NCBI GenBank assembly: GCA_038502055.1
Contig: JAXRKN010000021.1
Coordinates: 1-64,000, forward strand
Reading direction: 5' to 3'
Length of the DNA: 64,000 bases
DNA from: Tanytarsus gracilentus
Taxonomy: Eukaryota; Arthropoda; Insecta; Diptera; Chironomidae
The notes below the pieces were generated by a model. It worked only from the letters and a program-made list of their open reading frames with translations, was not told the DNA's origin and ran no database searches. The translations under genes and the position numbers were made by a program. Shown piece by piece: positions 12,781 to 22,842 of the stretch (its first letter is position 1; the number at the start of each line of letters is the position of its first letter).

Positions 12781-14373
12781 TTAATTCCATCTAGGACAAA
12801 ATTTGTTTGCTTCTTTCTTAGTTTCTTCAGGAATTTTTGAAGAAATCTTTGATGTAGAAGGATTTGTAGCAGGCTCTTGCGTCCAGGATGAATCTGTTGA
12901 TGAATGTTGAGTTTTAGGATCTGCATTAATTGACCAGATTGACGTGATTATGGTGAGTGCTGATGAACTCTCTTCTGTGGTGAGTTTTGATTGAGTGTGT
13001 TCTGTTCCTTCTTTCTTGCTTCTTTCCGCGATTTTAGTTGTTTCTTTCGGACTTTCAACTATAGTAGGTTGAGTTGTGGAAACAAACGATGAATTGATTG
13101 AAGAACTTAGATCAGTAGTGACTTCTATTGTTGTTTGTCCTGTGATGCATTCTGATGAAATTTTTCCTGTGGTGAGTTCTGATAAAATTTGCTCTGTGGT
13201 GAGTTCTGTTGAACTTTGTTCGGTTGTGGGTGCTGAAATATTTATTTCAGTTGTAAGTTCCAAATCAGTTTGACCAGTAATGACTTCTAATGTTGTTTGC
13301 CCTGTGGCGTGTTCTGATGAACTTAGTTCAGTGGTGAGTTCCAAAGCACTTTGACCAGTAATGACTTTTAATGTAGTTTGTTCTGTGGTGGGTTCTGATG
13401 AACTTTTTTCAGTGGTGCGTTCTGAAATATTTATTTCAGTTGTAAGTTCCAAATCAGTTTGACCAGTAATGACTTTTAGTGTAGTTTGTCTTGTGGTGAG
13501 TTCTGATGAACTTTGTTCGGTAGTGAGTTCTGATTTACTTAGTTCAGTGGTGAGTTCCGAAGCACTTTGAGCATTAGTGACATTTATTGTAATTTTTTCG
13601 GTGGTGAGTCCTGAAGTTTTTAGTTCTTTAGTGAATTCTGATGTCATTTGTCTCGTGGTGAGTTCTGATGAACTTTGCTCTGTGTCTTCTTTCTTGCTTG
13701 CATCAACATTTTCAGTAGTCTCATTTGTATTTTCAGTTGATAAAGTTACATTATTTGGTGTAAGTGTAGTTCTATCTTTGCAATGTTCCAAAATTCTTTC
13801 TTTGCAAGAGCTTTTTGCATCTCCAAAACAGTCCTCAGAGTAACAAATATTGCCACTAAAATAAACATCAGTTGTAGGACCAAAACTTTCGCCAACAGAT
13901 TGAATCAAATTGTTCTCGAGATGAATTGATTTCAGATTTCTAATCAAGGTGAAAGTGGTTCTGTCAATGGACCTAATTTCATTGCCTGGAAGTGCTAAAA
14001 TTTTCAATTTGTAGCTAAATTTTATAAAATCTTGAATTGCAATTTCTTGAAGATGTGAACCACCAATGTAAATTGTGTCAAGGTTGGGAAAAAAGTTGTC
14101 AAGCCTCAAAGGAAAATAATTCACAGTTTTTTTGATTGCAATAAAATTTTTTACATCATCATTAGACAAGCCCTCTAAATGACTTCCGATCACTTTCGTA
14201 ATTGTTCGATCGAGCTTTAATTTGATAACAAGTGACTGCACAACACACGAATATTGAAAAGTTTTCTCATTTGGATCAGCCAAATCTGTTGTGCCTGTAT
14301 GAAACCAACATTCCAATTCAACCGATTCAATTTTAATTATAGAGAAACCTAAAATTATGAATAAAGCTTTCAT
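12781..14373 (-). CDS. Secreted LRR protein with Thr/Ser-rich mucin-like repeats
   Basis: Single-exon gene, 530 residues from the ATG at 14373; 13 further in-frame codons upstream start without ATG. Signal peptide MKALFIILGFSIIKIESVE, an LRR domain to about residue 200 (LDNFFPNLDTIYIGGSHLQE, LKILALPGNEIRSID, LKSIHLENNLIQSVG) closed by a Cys-rich cap (CYSEDCFGDAKSSC..HC), then about 300 residues of imperfect tandem units such as TTEQSSSELTTRQTTLKVIT and ITGQTDLELTTEINIS, rich in likely O-glycosylation sites. It closely matches the truncated paralogue at 16431-17258. Function unknown; a surface or secreted binding protein is an inference. Confidence 0.85.
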   Translation of the reverse strand: MKALFIILGFSIIKIESVELECWFHTGTTDLADPNEKTFQYSCVVQSLVIKLKLDRTITKVIGSHLEGLSNDDVKNFIAIKKTVNYFPLRLDNFFPNLDTIYIGGSHLQEIAIQDFIKFSYKLKILALPGNEIRSIDRTTFTLIRNLKSIHLENNLIQSVGESFGPTTDVYFSGNICYSEDCFGDAKSSCKERILEHCKDRTTLTPNNVTLSTENTNETTENVDASKKEDTEQSSSELTTRQMTSEFTKELKTSGLTTEKITINVTNAQSASELTTELSKSELTTEQSSSELTTRQTTLKVITGQTDLELTTEINISERTTEKSSSEPTTEQTTLKVITGQSALELTTELSSSEHATGQTTLEVITGQTDLELTTEINISAPTTEQSSTELTTEQILSELTTGKISSECITGQTTIEVTTDLSSSINSSFVSTTQPTIVESPKETTKIAERSKKEGTEHTQSKLTTEESSSALTIITSIWSINADPKTQHSSTDSSWTQEPATNPSTSKISSKIPEETKKEANKFCPRWN

Positions 14374-14726
14374 CACCACTTGACACTTGCAATTTTTAAA
14401 ACAAAATCTCAATTTTTTTCTTTTACAATTATATTTTTTGCTTTGATTTAATTAAAGTGCGAAAAAATTATTTTTTATTCACGCTTCTCATTTCCATCCA
14501 TGCATAGCGCTATGAAACTTTAACTTTTTTAATTATTATTCTCTAGAATTCATTTTCACTAAATATGGTGTTGAAGTGAAAAAAACCCAGCTTTAATCAC
14601 CTTAATATGATTGCTCTCAATTCCAAAATTCATCAACTTAATTCCAAAGTTAAAGATTATTTCTCGTAGTGTCAGTTATCTTGATCCAACGACCTATTTA
14701 CTCTTTATTTTATTAATTTAAGTTTT

Positions 14727-15878
14727 TTAATATTCAACAAGAATTTCATAATTTGCGATCGCAACTTCTTCGCCTCCATAAGGAATGTACAAAGTTCCAT
14801 GCGATGGATGAATTTTGCCAGGAGTCAACGATCCTTGATGGTGAGCACGTCCAACGTACAAAGTTTCGTCGTTTGATGTTCGACCGCCATGAACTGCATT
14901 TGGATGAGTTTGACCGTGACTACTTGGAATCCAGTGAACATTTCCACAGCACAGAATTTCATAGGAAGTAACTGGAATTTCTTGACCGTCCCAAGAAACT
15001 AAAAATTAATTTAAATTATTTAAATCTGTTGCATTTAACATCAATTTTCTCTCACCATAAGCGATTTGTTTGCTTGGAATAACTTTGCATGGAATTAAAT
15101 CTCCTTGATGATGACATCTACCGACATATAAAGCCGATCCATCAGAGTCATTGCCAGCATAAATTGTACGGTCTGGCAGTAGTTCATAGCTCGTTACACT
15201 GCGCCATTCAGCTTTCTGATTGCATATCAAAACTTCATAATACAAACTCGATTGTTCAACACCGCCGTAAGGGAAATACATGCAGCCATGACTCCCATGA
15301 ATCTTTCCAGGTGTCACTGATCCTTCATGGTGAGTTCTGCCAATGTACAAAGTTTCTCCATTCGATGTTTGACCACTCGAAACTGCGCCATTGGGCGCGT
15401 GGCCGTTTGATGAACTCACCCAAGTAAAACCAGAACCGGATAAGATTTCGAAATTTGGAACTGCAATTTCTTGACCATTGTAGCTGACGTAACAAGCTTG
15501 CTTGCTTGGAATTATTTTTGCTGGAAGATTGTCGCCTTCGTGGTGGGCTCTGAAGAATTTTTTAAAACTTTTTTAATTTCCAACATTTACAAGAAATATT
15601 TCTTTGAAATTTTATGAATTATTGACATATTTAATGTAGAAAAATTAAAATTCCTCTGACTAATAACAAAATTCAAATTTTCAAATGACTTTTTCTAAAT
15701 TCTTTCTCACTAAATTTATTTAAAAAATTTACCTCCCAACAAAAATTGGACTTCCATCTGAATCATTGCCTACATTCACGACATTTGCGTCAAACGGAAG
15801 GTCTTGATAAACTGACGATGTAATCCAGTGGTAGCCTGTAGAAGGTGAATAAAAAAATACAGATCGGGAAAAATTCAT
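14727..15878 (-). CDS. DM9/DUF3421 repeat protein
   Basis: Protein of tandem DM9 motifs, a family of insect lectin-like or agglutinin-like proteins (for example a Plasmodium-responsive salivary protein in Anopheles). Exons (minus): 15878-15733, 15549-15056, 14998-14727, phases 2 and 1; 303 residues if the ATG at 15878 is used. Signature units recur: NDSDGSPIFVGRAHHEGD, TLYIGRTHHEGSVTPGKIHG, SALYVGRCHHQGDLIPCKV and TLYVGRAHHQGSLTPGKIHP, each followed by a Y..YGG/EI(L/P) strand. No signal peptide. A strong acceptor (TTCTACAG, 15836) lies just before GYHWITSS, where DM9 proteins usually begin, so the first 14 codons may really be intron and the true first exon may lie beyond, or be lost at, the repeat inserted at 15905. 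Confidence 0.85.
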
Positions 15879-15904
15879 GCGATAAAAATATTTGAAAAGT
15901 TGAT

Positions 15905-16447
15905 TGATACGCAAAAAATGTTTCAAAACCCACACGTGGGTGTTGCCGTGTAACAAACTTGTAACTGATCAGTATTGGAAATGTAATTGATGGGGAAGAT
16001 TTTTTTGGCGGTTTTTCTAGAGAAATTTTTTAAGAAAAACCTTGGAGAAGCCATGGACAAGTCTTGGACAAGTTTTTTAGGAGAAGCCATTTTAAAAAAT
16101 CACCCCTAAACTTATATTGCAACACCCCATACTTAAAAGTTTTTATTAATTTAGCTAACTTTAAAGTGAGAGAGATGAAAATATTTTTGATTTGGGCAAA
16201 ACTAGAGTCCGTAAGCTAACATACGGCGAAAACCCGAAGTTTCTAGCTGGCCCATGAGCCGAGATATTTAAGAAACGGACGGACTGACCGACGAATGACA
16301 GCGCATATAAGTTAAAAAAATTTGAAAAATAGTTTTTTGAAAAAAAAAATTTTAAATTTGTAAATTTTATTCAAAAAAGGCCTGGAAAGCGTGAGTCGGG
16401 ACTAAAATGTGGTCAAAAAAATCGCTCGACTCACGTTTTCCAGGCCT
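15905..16447. mobile_element. Dispersed repeat, copy 2, ending in a long hairpin
   Basis: It shares its left part and a central block with the repeat at 11405-11631 (TTTCAAAACCCACACGTGGG, then TTCTAGCTGGCCCA, GAGCCGAGAT, AACGGACGGAC and GCATATAAG). The right end, 16376-16447, is a near-perfect inverted repeat: AAGGCCTGGAAAGCGTGAGT pairs with ACTCACGTTTTCCAGGCCTT across a roughly 22-nt loop. The hairpin's right arm forms the 3' end of the truncated LRR paralogue. No open frame for a transposase, so non-autonomous if mobile. Confidence 0.65.
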
Positions 16448-17258
16448 TGCTTTGACCAGTATCAGTAGTGATATTTAATGTAATTTTTTCGGTGGTGAGT
16501 CCTGAAGTTTTTAGTTCTTTAGTGAATTCTGATGTCATTTGTCTTGTGGTGAGTTCTGATGAACTCTGCTCTGTGTCTTCTTTCTTGCTTGTATCAACAT
16601 TTTCAGTAGTCTCATTTTCAGTTAATAAAATTACATCATTTAGCATAGCCATAGTTCTATCTTTGCAATGTTCCAAAATTCTTATTTTGCAAGAGCTTTT
16701 TGCATCTCCAAAACAGTCCTCAGAGTAACAAATATTGCCACTAAAATAAACATCAGTTGTAGGGCCAAAACTTTCGCCAACAAATTGAATCAAATTGTTC
16801 TCGAGATGAATTGATTTCAGATTTCTAATCAAGGTGAACGTGGTTTTGTCAATGGACCTAATTTCATTGCCTGGAAGTGCTAAAATTTTCAATTTGTAGC
16901 TAAATTTTATAAAATCTTGAATTGCAATTTCTTGAAGATGTGAACCACCGATGTAAATTGTGTCAAGGTTGGGAAAAAAGTTGTCAAGCCTCAAAGGAAA
17001 ATAATTCACAGTTTTTTTGTTTGCAATAAAATTTTTTACATCATCATTAGACAAGCCCTCTAAATGACTTCCGATCACTTTCGTAATTGTTCGATCGAGC
17101 TTTGATTTGATAACAAGTGACTGCACAACACACGAATATTGAAAAGTTTTCTCATTTGGATCAGCCAAATCTGTTGTGCCTGTATGAAACCAACATTCCA
17201 ATTCAACTGATTCAATTTTAATTATAGAGAAACCTAAAATTATGAATAAAAACTTCAT
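16431..17258 (-). pseudogene. Truncated paralogue of the LRR-mucin gene
   Basis: From the ATG at 17258 this frame copies the gene at 12781-14373 nearly residue for residue through the LRR domain and Cys cap (LDNFFPNLDTIYIGGSHLQE, CYSEDCFGDAKSSC) and into the first Thr-rich units. It then breaks off at TDTGQSKAWKT, where the last codons are provided by the right arm of the hairpin at 16376-16447. About 260 residues of mucin-like repeat are missing. The LRR part has no stop or frameshift, so a shortened 275-residue secreted LRR protein could still be made; whether it is expressed cannot be told. The promoter-side homology extends upstream to about 17400. Confidence 0.75.
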
Positions 17259-17514
17259 CACCACTTGACACTTGCAATTTTTTAAACAAAATCTCAATTT
17301 TTTTCTTCTACAATTATATTTTTTGCTTTGATTTAATTAAAGTGCGAAAAAATTATTTTTTATTCACGCTTCTCATTTCCATCTGTGCACAGCGCTATGA
17401 AACTTTAACTTTTTTATCAGCAATTTTAATTGATTAGTTTTATTTTTAATATCAATTTAAAGTTAAAATGAAAAATTGTTTTGAAATTATTTTATTATTT
17501 TTTTCAAATCAATT

Positions 17515-17958
17515 TTAGATTACAATTGTTGTTTCTTCAACGAAATTTTCTGTTGTTACCTCGTTGATATCAGACATTGTGTATTCAGTTGTTGAATCTT
17601 GAGGTTCTGTCGTTCCTTCGGTGATTTCAGTTGTTGAATCTTGAGGTTCTGTCGTTCCTTCAGTGACTTCAGTTGTTGAGTCATCATTTCCATCATTTCT
17701 TTCTTGTGTGCTGTCATTCGTTGCTTCAGTTGTGTCTGGGGCTTCAGTTTCAGTTTGTATAGAAGAATTTGTTGAGTTTTCAGTTGCATCTGTTGGCTTT
17801 GGTGCAGCAGTTGTCGTAGATGGACTAGGTTTTTGCTCTCTACAAGATGGAATTATCGGACGAATGAATGGAGGGACATAATGACACCAAAATGGAGTTT
17901 CAGCTTGAGTTAAACAAACAACGGATAAAAAAATTAAAATTAAAGTTATTTTTGACAT
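17515..17958 (-). CDS. Secreted Thr/Glu-rich mucin-like protein A
   Basis: 147 residues, single exon, starting MSKITLILIFLSVVCLTQAE (signal peptide). A short Pro-rich segment with two cysteines (FWCHYVPPFIRPIIPSC) is followed by a Thr/Glu/Ser-rich, acidic, low-complexity tail with a perfect 13-residue tandem copy EGTTEPQDSTTE(I/Y). The ATG at 17958 was chosen because the signal peptide matches the divergent neighbour at 18652; 14 in-frame codons upstream have no ATG. Minus-strand TATAAAAT at 18029-18036. Function unknown. Confidence 0.82.
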   Translation of the reverse strand: MSKITLILIFLSVVCLTQAETPFWCHYVPPFIRPIIPSCREQKPSPSTTTAAPKPTDATENSTNSSIQTETEAPDTTEATNDSTQERNDGNDDSTTEVTEGTTEPQDSTTEITEGTTEPQDSTTEYTMSDINEVTTENFVEETTIVI

Positions 17959-18651
17959 TTTCAAAATAATTAATAAAATTAATCTTGTTTCTTCTTGCAA
18001 GTTATATGCTAAACTGAGACTTTAAGTAATTTTATAGAGAAATCACGATGAGACACTCGACAAATGTGGAGATGAGAAAATGAAGTGAAATTCATGACTC
18101 GGCAAGATCTTTCCACCTCTTCTAGACACGTGGCAGAATTAAATTTTATTTTTCAAAAAATACTGTAAAACTTGAAAAGTTTCTACTATTAAGACCTGAA
18201 TAATTCTTTTTCTTTTAATTATTAGGAAATTAAAAAAAAATTAAGGAATATTCAATAGAACATTTAAAGATTAAAAAATGGAATTAAAAATTCCAAGTTT
18301 CAACTTTGGTCAAGTTCAGCTGACTCATTTTCTACTCGTTTGATATAATTTTAATTATTTTTTTCATAATCGCCTTATCAATTTCAATATTTATCCTTAA
18401 ATTTACATGATAAACGATGCTCTCAGCTTTTTGTTTTCGGATTTTCCATCACTTGAAGTGAACGCGAGTGTCTGTCACTTGAAAGAGGTGAAAAATTCCA
18501 CCTGAATCATCATCTCGAAGTTTATCTTTTGTCACGTTGAGGGTTGCGACTATAAAATGATCACGAATCTCAGTCAGTGTCATCAGTTTCATAACAAACT
18601 TCCATATAGTGAGAAAAACTAAAAATCTTTAAAATTTGAATAACTTTAAAA
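17959..18651. promoter_or_regulatory. Head-to-head promoter region of the Thr/Glu-rich pair
   Basis: 693 bp between divergent paralogues. TATA-type elements lie at 18029-18036 (minus, TATAAAAT) and 18551-18557 (plus, TATAAAA), each followed by arthropod initiator-like TCAGT motifs (18013-18017 minus; 18574-18578 and 18583-18587 plus). Confidence 0.65.
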
Positions 18652-19089
18652 ATGTCAAAAATTACTTTAATTTTCATCGCTTTGGCGGTCGTTTGCATGG
18701 CACAGGCTGCACCTAAACCCGACTGGCGTGACAGTATGCCAAACTGGGGTCGTCCTCATCTCCCAAATCGACCAGCACATCGTCCTCATTCATCCGAGTC
18801 CGACTCTGACTCAAGTGAGTCTCACGAACGTCCAACTCCACCAAAGCCAACCAACACACCTGACCCAACTGACACTGAAGCACCAGAAACGACTAATGCA
18901 TCTGACGACACCACACAAGAACCAACTGTGGAAGATGAGACCACTGAAAGGGCCGATGAAACAACTCAAGCTGAAAACGAAACTGAAGCACCTCAAGATC
19001 CTACAACTGACGCCAATGTTGAGACAACTCAAGCTGAAGTTGAAACAACTGTAGCATCAGAAGTTGAAGAATCAACAAATGGAGAATAA
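18652..19089 (+). CDS. Secreted Thr/Glu-rich mucin-like protein B
   Basis: 145 residues, single exon. Signal peptide MSKITLIFIALAVVCMAQAA is nearly the same as that of the divergent protein A. The mature part starts with a Pro/His/Arg-rich stretch (WGRPHLPNRPAHRPH), then a Ser/Asp run and a Thr/Glu-rich acidic tail (ETTQAENETEAPQDPTTDAN). The two genes look like an inverted duplication that diverged in the mature region. Function unknown. Confidence 0.85.
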   Translation: MSKITLIFIALAVVCMAQAAPKPDWRDSMPNWGRPHLPNRPAHRPHSSESDSDSSESHERPTPPKPTNTPDPTDTEAPETTNASDDTTQEPTVEDETTERADETTQAENETEAPQDPTTDANVETTQAEVETTVASEVEESTNGE

Positions 19090-19239
19090 AAATTTGTTAA
19101 AAAATTTGATGGCAAATAAAAAATAATTAATGCAGCAAAAAAAATTGTACTAAAAACTTTTAAAACTTTTTTATTTTTCACTTTTCAATATTTTTCTCCA
19201 TTAAAATTTTGATTAAAGTCATAAATTTTTGGACTCTCT

Positions 19240-21036
19240 TTACTCTTCAATGACAACTTTCTTTCTTTTAATAAATTTTAACATCATTTTTTCTTCCGGT
19301 TGGAGATTAAATGTTGATTTCGAGAATTTGAATGGCACATCTGTTTTCTCATGACGAACGACGCTATATTTCGATAAAATTGCAGCAATTCCACCTTTAA
19401 CTTGGGTGATGCCAAATTTCATGCCAAGACAAATTCCTAGAAAAATTTAAATTAATTAAAAAATTATTTAAAATAAAAAAAAATCTCACTTGGTCCTTCG
19501 CCAAATCCAAGCATTGCATATTTAGGGATCGAATCTTTGTTTTCCTTGTTGAAACGATCAGGATCGTATTTGTAGGGTTCGGGGAAGTAGTTTTTGTCAC
19601 TGGGAAATTATTAAAAATTAAATGATTAAAATTATAAAAAAAAATACTCACTTATGAATTGCATAAACCGGCAAAATGACGCTTGTGCCCTCAGGAATTT
19701 TCACAGATTTATTCGAGCTTTCATACTGAGGGGGAAGTTCATACTCTTTTAAGTTAATTTTCGTCATAGTAAAGACTGGACAATGAAGTCTGACAGTTTC
19801 CATGATGCAACATTCGAGATATTCAAGTTTATTAATGACATCTTCCGTAATTTCACCATTCGTCTCTGCCAAAAGTTCATCAACTTCAGCTTGAGCTTTG
19901 AGTTGAATTTCGGGATTGAGAGCGAGTTCATAGAGAGTCATTGACATTGTGGTGCTGCTGGTTTCGTAACCTTCAGTCTGAAAATTATTATAATTATTTT
20001 TTTAACTATTTTAAAAGTTTCTGAATTCACCAAAAAAGTCATCGAATGTCCAACAATTGTATTTTCATCGTATTCCTCCCTGCCATGCTTGTCTCTCAAG
20101 TCCATGATAACTTGCAGTAAATCGTCACGTCTGATTTTGTTTTTGTCTCTTCCATCCACGACTTGATTCACAATTTCTCTGAATTTTCTATCGACATGTT
20201 TCGGCACGAAAGAAACTTGCAAGAATTTGTTCAAAAAAGGCATCAACAAAATTATCTGTTGTCTAACTCCCATCCAGAAAGTTGGCTTGAAAATTTCATC
20301 GCCGAATTTTCTAAAACTCGCGTTTGTATTTGTGAAAGATTCTCCATCGAGTCCAAAAGCAACTGCAGCAACGTTATCGGTTGTGTATTTAGCGCAAAGA
20401 TCTTTAACATCAAATTCTAGTGTCGCTGACTCAGGTCCTCCTTCCATATACTCGATCAGGCGTTTAGTGACATCATTTATGTATGGAATGGCAATTCGAT
20501 TGCGGTTTTGTGCAAAAAGTGGTGAAAGCTGTTGACGCTTCGATTTCCACTCGTCACCAGAAACGCAGAAGGGATTGACGGCAATAAGAGGGTCGGCCTT
20601 GAAATTTAGAGAATTTTTTCAATTTTTCTTATTGAAATTTTACAAAAATATACCTTAGGATTGATTTCAAAATCATTGCGGTTAAAAACATTAAAATCGG
20701 TCACTAAAATGCTTTTAATCAATTCCAAGTCACGAATGACTAAGGCTGGTGTGTCCATTTTGTAGATACCCACATAACGTGCAGCAGGATATGCACTGGG
20801 ATAAATTTAAGGAGAAATTTAAATTTTTTAAATTTTTGAGTAATTTTTTCTTACTCATAGATGTCTTTATAAATTTCACCGAAATGTTTCTTTTTCAACA
20901 CAACATGCTCGATGATATTTCCAAATATTGGTACAGGTGATGGACCTTCAACTTCTTTGCGGAACCAAAAGCTAAATTTATACTTGAAGTACAAGCATAA
21001 GATAAGAATGATGATTGCAATATAGAGGGTGATCAT
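19240..21036 (-). CDS. Cytochrome P450, clan 3 (CYP28-like)
   Basis: Microsomal P450 monooxygenase, 507 residues. Exons (minus): 21036-20855, 20795-20654, 20597-20031, 19977-19652, 19599-19490, 19436-19240. N-terminal membrane anchor MITLYIAIIILILCLYFKYK, a GPSPVPIFGN hinge, helix-C W/R in EWKSKRQQL, I-helix TEGYETSSTT, K-helix ETVR, DPDRF and the haem loop FGEGPRICLGMKFG with the Cys ligand; the two halves of the last motif meet only after splicing 19490 to 19436. The 5' UTR appears split: a donor GGA-GTGAGT at 22057-22051 and an acceptor ending at 21049, leaving a roughly 1-kb 5' intron. Family call CYP28-like is from overall resemblance; the clan is safer. It probably acts on xenobiotics or endogenous lipids. 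Confidence 0.93.
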
Positions 21037-22315
21037 GATTGAAAATGCCTGAAATGTTTTTAAATTTTAAAGAAATTAAAAAATTTAAATGAAATTTATA
21101 AAATTAAATTTGACATTGCAGGATTTTTAATTTTCCACTGTAAATTACAAAATTAAAAAAATTTAAACTTTTATATTTCAACCTCAAAGTTCAAAAATAT
21201 TTTTCATAAATTTTTAAAAAACCAAAAAGCAGAAATTCAAAAAAATATCAACCCGGCCTTTTTTTATTAAATGTTTTCTTCTTTCTTCACCCACACATCA
21301 TCACAAAATTCATCGATTGCACAATTCTAAAATAATTTTTTATTTATTCACTTTTTCCTCTCTGTTTGTTTATGGAATTAAAAATGAGTCGAATGATCTC
21401 ACTTTCGAGTTGGGATTGAATAAACAACTAGTTTAATTTTTTGGTAAATATTTGAAGTTAGAAAATTGAAATGTTGCAGATGTTTTTGTTTTTCTGGAGA
21501 ACTTTTTATATGAATAGCCATGAAATTTAGATGTTTAGCATTTAAATGAGGTCATTAAGAAAAATATATTTGCATTGAGAGTTTATTCAGAAAAATAAAT
21601 GAATCAATTGAGTTCGTGGAAATTTTAGATCGCAATATTTTTCAATTTAAAGAAATTGATAATTTCTCAATTGAATCGTTCATTAAATCACATTTTTCAA
21701 ATAAAATACTGCAACTGAGTAAATATTTTTTTATCTTTTCGAAACTCGAGTGACAACAATTAAAAGCTACTTAAATTTTTTTCACCTATTTTTCTTATCA
21801 AAGTGACAACAAGTAAAAAAATATTTTTTACAGATTGATTTTCGCAAAAAATAATTTAAAAATATAAATCAAATTGAATTTAAATCATTTTACTCAAAGA
21901 ATATCAATTTTAAATTAAGTCAATTTTGGTTTATTTTCAATTTTATTTTTGCACAAAATTCCACGTGAAAAAAATTTTTTTTCAATCACATGTCAAATTC
22001 TAGTTCAATGAACAACATGCAGACACTTTTATTAAATGATAAAATCATTTACTCACTCCAACAACTTTCAAAGGCACAATTCTCAACTCTCCACACTCGT
22101 CAACGACTCGCAATAGAATGAACAGAAAATAATGCGAGAAAAAATGAGAGAAAATTTTTAAACTGAGCGAGAGAGAGTGAAAAATTACTTGCATTTCTCA
22201 GTTAATATAAACCGGCTTTTTTATTCTCTGCTTTTTATTTGAAACACGTGCGATGTGAATAAATAAAATTTTTGTTGTTTCTTCTAAATAAATTAAATTC
22301 ATGGTCACTTTCAAT
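21037..22315. other. P450 5' region and putative 5' UTR intron
   Basis: It holds the inferred 5' UTR intron of the P450 (21049-22056) and its first exon and promoter near 22057-22200. The remainder is AT-rich without coding signal. Confidence 0.45.
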
Positions 22316-22412
22316 CATTTCTTTATTAAATTTTCAGATCAATTTCTTGAATGCATTTTGTCTATTTTTCTATTTTCCATTTCACTATGACATGAAAATG
22401 ACTAGTTATGAC

Positions 22413-22784
22413 TAGAGGTTTCGAAAATCCCGGATTTCAAATTTCGGGATCGGACTGACCCCTGTAAACCCGGGTCCGGGATCCCGAAACGGATTTCATT
22501 TAAAAAAGGAAATTCTTCCTCAATTTTCAGCACTTCCGTCATGCAAAAAAATTATTTTTGTTAAAATAATCGTGCACTTTTAAACCTTTATTTTAATATC
22601 AAATCTATACTTTTTGTTATAATTAAAAATTTTTCCCTTCGTATTTAAAAAATACGACAAATTAGTGAAAAATTTAGATATTTTTAAATCCCGGGATCCC
22701 GAAGAAAAACGCGGGATCTCGGGTTGAAAAACTGTCCGGGATTCCCCGGGATTTCGGGATCCCGGGATCCCGCCGAAACCTCTA
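22413..22784. mobile_element. hAT-type MITE with 8-bp target duplication
   Basis: 372-bp non-coding element bounded by an 11-bp perfect terminal inverted repeat TAGAGGTTTCG / CGAAACCTCTA and flanked on both sides by the 8-bp direct repeat GTTATGAC (22405-22412 and 22785-22792). Subterminal regions are filled with CCCGGGATCCCG-type palindromes, and the middle is AT-rich. The 8-bp duplication and short TIR fit the hAT superfamily. The inverted paralogous sequence near 24690-24720 has the site empty, with a single GTTATGAC. It lies 58 bp beyond the stop codon of the odorant receptor. Confidence 0.9.
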
Positions 22785-22842
22785 GTTATGACCTGAACGT
22801 GACAGATGACAATTTTTACACGTTTAAAACTTGTTGAATATT

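Noticed and set aside
16376..16447. MicroRNA precursor
   Set aside because: Size fits, but the stem is almost perfectly paired to its ends and sits at the edge of a dispersed repeat, which fits a transposon terminus better; kept only as a check.
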